From positions 1 to 31,813 of the forward strand of contig URKU01000011.1 in assembly GCA_900548515.1 (NCBI GenBank): a DNA stretch of 31,813 nucleotides, written 5' to 3'. Origin of the DNA: an uncultured Collinsella sp. (lineage in GTDB: Bacteria > Actinomycetota > Coriobacteriia > Coriobacteriales > Coriobacteriaceae). This document shows positions 31,428 through 31,813 of this stretch, piece after piece. The stretch's first letter is position 1. Each line of letters opens with the position of its first letter. The position numbers and the translations under genes were made by a program. Below the pieces are notes generated by a model, which ran no database searches, was not told where the DNA came from, and saw only the letters and a list, made by a program, of their open reading frames with translations.

Positions 31428-31655
31428 GAGGGTTCGAATCCCCAGCCTCCTTTCTCCACACAAAAAAAGGCCCCAAATGGGACCCTTCTTCAAATTCGTA
31501 CTGGCGGAGAGCTGGGGATGTCCGGGCACGCTGCGCATGCCCTCCGGCTTCAAAGCCTGGCAGCTTTTCTCCCACGGGCTACAAACGCTTTCGCGTTTGC
31601 TTAACGCCCGTGCCCTCTCGGGTTCGAATCCCCAGCTAACGTGGTTCAACTAAAA
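31428..31655. repeat. Cluster of tRNA 3'-end fragments and hairpins
   Basis: No protein gene is credible here. Plus-strand fragments GAGGGTTCGAATCCCCAG (31428-31445) and CGGGTTCGAATCCCCAGCT (31619-31637) look like T-arms. On the minus strand, 31499-31519 is an exact 21-base copy of the 3' end of the tRNA-Ser gene (31689-31709), including the CCA. Between them lies a strong imperfect hairpin, CACGGGC..AAACGC-TTTC-GCGTTT..GCCCGTG (31573-31613). AGCTGGGGAT (31510-31519) and ATCCCCAGCT (31628-31637) form a ten-bp inverted repeat. The fragments suggest past duplication or integration at a serine tRNA gene. Confidence 0.65.
31467..31487 (-). terminator. Second copy of the tRNA-Ser-type terminator
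   Basis: On the minus strand AAGG-G-TCCC-ATTT-GGGG-CCTT is followed by a run of seven T. It sits 11 bases beyond the 21-base tRNA 3'-end copy, at the same distance as the real tRNA terminator does from the real tRNA. Confidence 0.7.
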
Positions 31656-31677
31656 AAGGGCCCCTTTCGGAACCCTT
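31656..31677 (-). terminator. tRNA-Ser terminator
   Basis: On the minus strand AAGGGTTCC-GAAA-GGGGCCCTT (nine pairs counting two G-U) is followed by TTTTTT. It is 14 bases past the CCA end of the tRNA. Confidence 0.88.
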
Positions 31678-31691
31678 CTTTAAAGTCTTAC

Positions 31692-31782
31692 TGGCGGAGA
31701 GCTGGGGATTCGAACCCCAGATGCCCTTTTGGGGCATACTCGCTTAGCAGGCGAGCACCTTCGGCCTCTCGGTCAGCTCTCC
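31692..31782 (-). tRNA. tRNA-Ser(GCU)
   Basis: On the minus strand the gene runs from GGAGAGC (5' acceptor arm) to GCTCTCC-G-CCA, with a seven-bp acceptor stem and the CCA encoded. The anticodon arm is CTCGC-CT-GCT-AA-GCGAG, giving anticodon GCU (serine, AGC/AGU). The long variable arm GTATGCCCC..GGGGCATC-type stem and the T-arm CTGGGG-TTCGAAT-CCCCAG confirm a class II serine tRNA of 91 bases including CCA. Confidence 0.97.
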
Positions 31783-31813
31783 GTAACAGCCGTTCTATAG
31801 TAACCAAACAGCC

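Noticed and set aside
31505..31640. Selenocysteine or other extra tRNA on the plus strand
   Set aside because: A CTTCAAA loop like that of tRNA-Sec is present, but its flanking stem does not pair properly, the T-stem has mismatches, and no D-arm or acceptor stem of correct length forms.
31426..31653. Small protein gene of 75 codons
   Set aside because: It covers tRNA fragments and terminators; peptides of the type RVRIPS and SGSNPQ are translations of the tRNA T-loop sequence.

Overview
The window looks like a chromosomal segment of a high-GC, anaerobic, gut-type actinobacterium. The protein style (two adjacent YhgE/Pip paralogues, CpsC-CpsD-CpsB module, VanRS-like pair, long-hairpin terminators) suggests Coriobacteriia, perhaps Collinsella. 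That placement is inference; there is no rRNA here to prove it. No transposase, integrase, phage gene or CRISPR array was found.

Left part (1-5762): the 3' end of serB, then a nickel-pincer (lactate racemase) locus. larB, larC and a TetR-type regulator run rightward. larA and a LarD-like aquaglyceroporin run leftward towards them, and the two groups meet at a very long nested hairpin. larA keeps every catalytic residue I could place, and numbering from its TTG start reproduces the Lactobacillus plantarum LarA numbering. The larC product has a 50-residue His-rich insert and stops after the LarC1 domain; no LarC2 or larE is present. A second long hairpin of the same architecture follows ppc.

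Middle part (5786-19370), all on the minus strand: ppc (PEP carboxylase), hisS, an OxlT-like MFS transporter, an M20 amidohydrolase, an EamA/DMT transporter and two translationally coupled YhgE/Pip membrane proteins. Most gene ends carry clear hairpin terminators.

Right part (19547-29833), also minus strand: htpG with a terminator-like hairpin in its leader, a GNAT acetyltransferase, the CpsB-CpsD-CpsC (Wzb/Wzc-like) polysaccharide control module, a PhoR-PhoB-like pair with an orphan pstB, and a VanS-VanR-like pair. dacA (PBP5-type D,D-carboxypeptidase) is divergent from vanR, with a dyad between them. The window ends in a tRNA-Ser(GCU) gene preceded by a ~280-bp cluster of tRNA 3'-end fragments and duplicated terminators, which resembles the scar of a tRNA integration site.

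The most interesting points are the LarC1-only nickel-pincer locus with a variant (NQA) lactate-channel motif, the covarying long-hairpin family at gene ends, and the tRNA-Ser fragment cluster.
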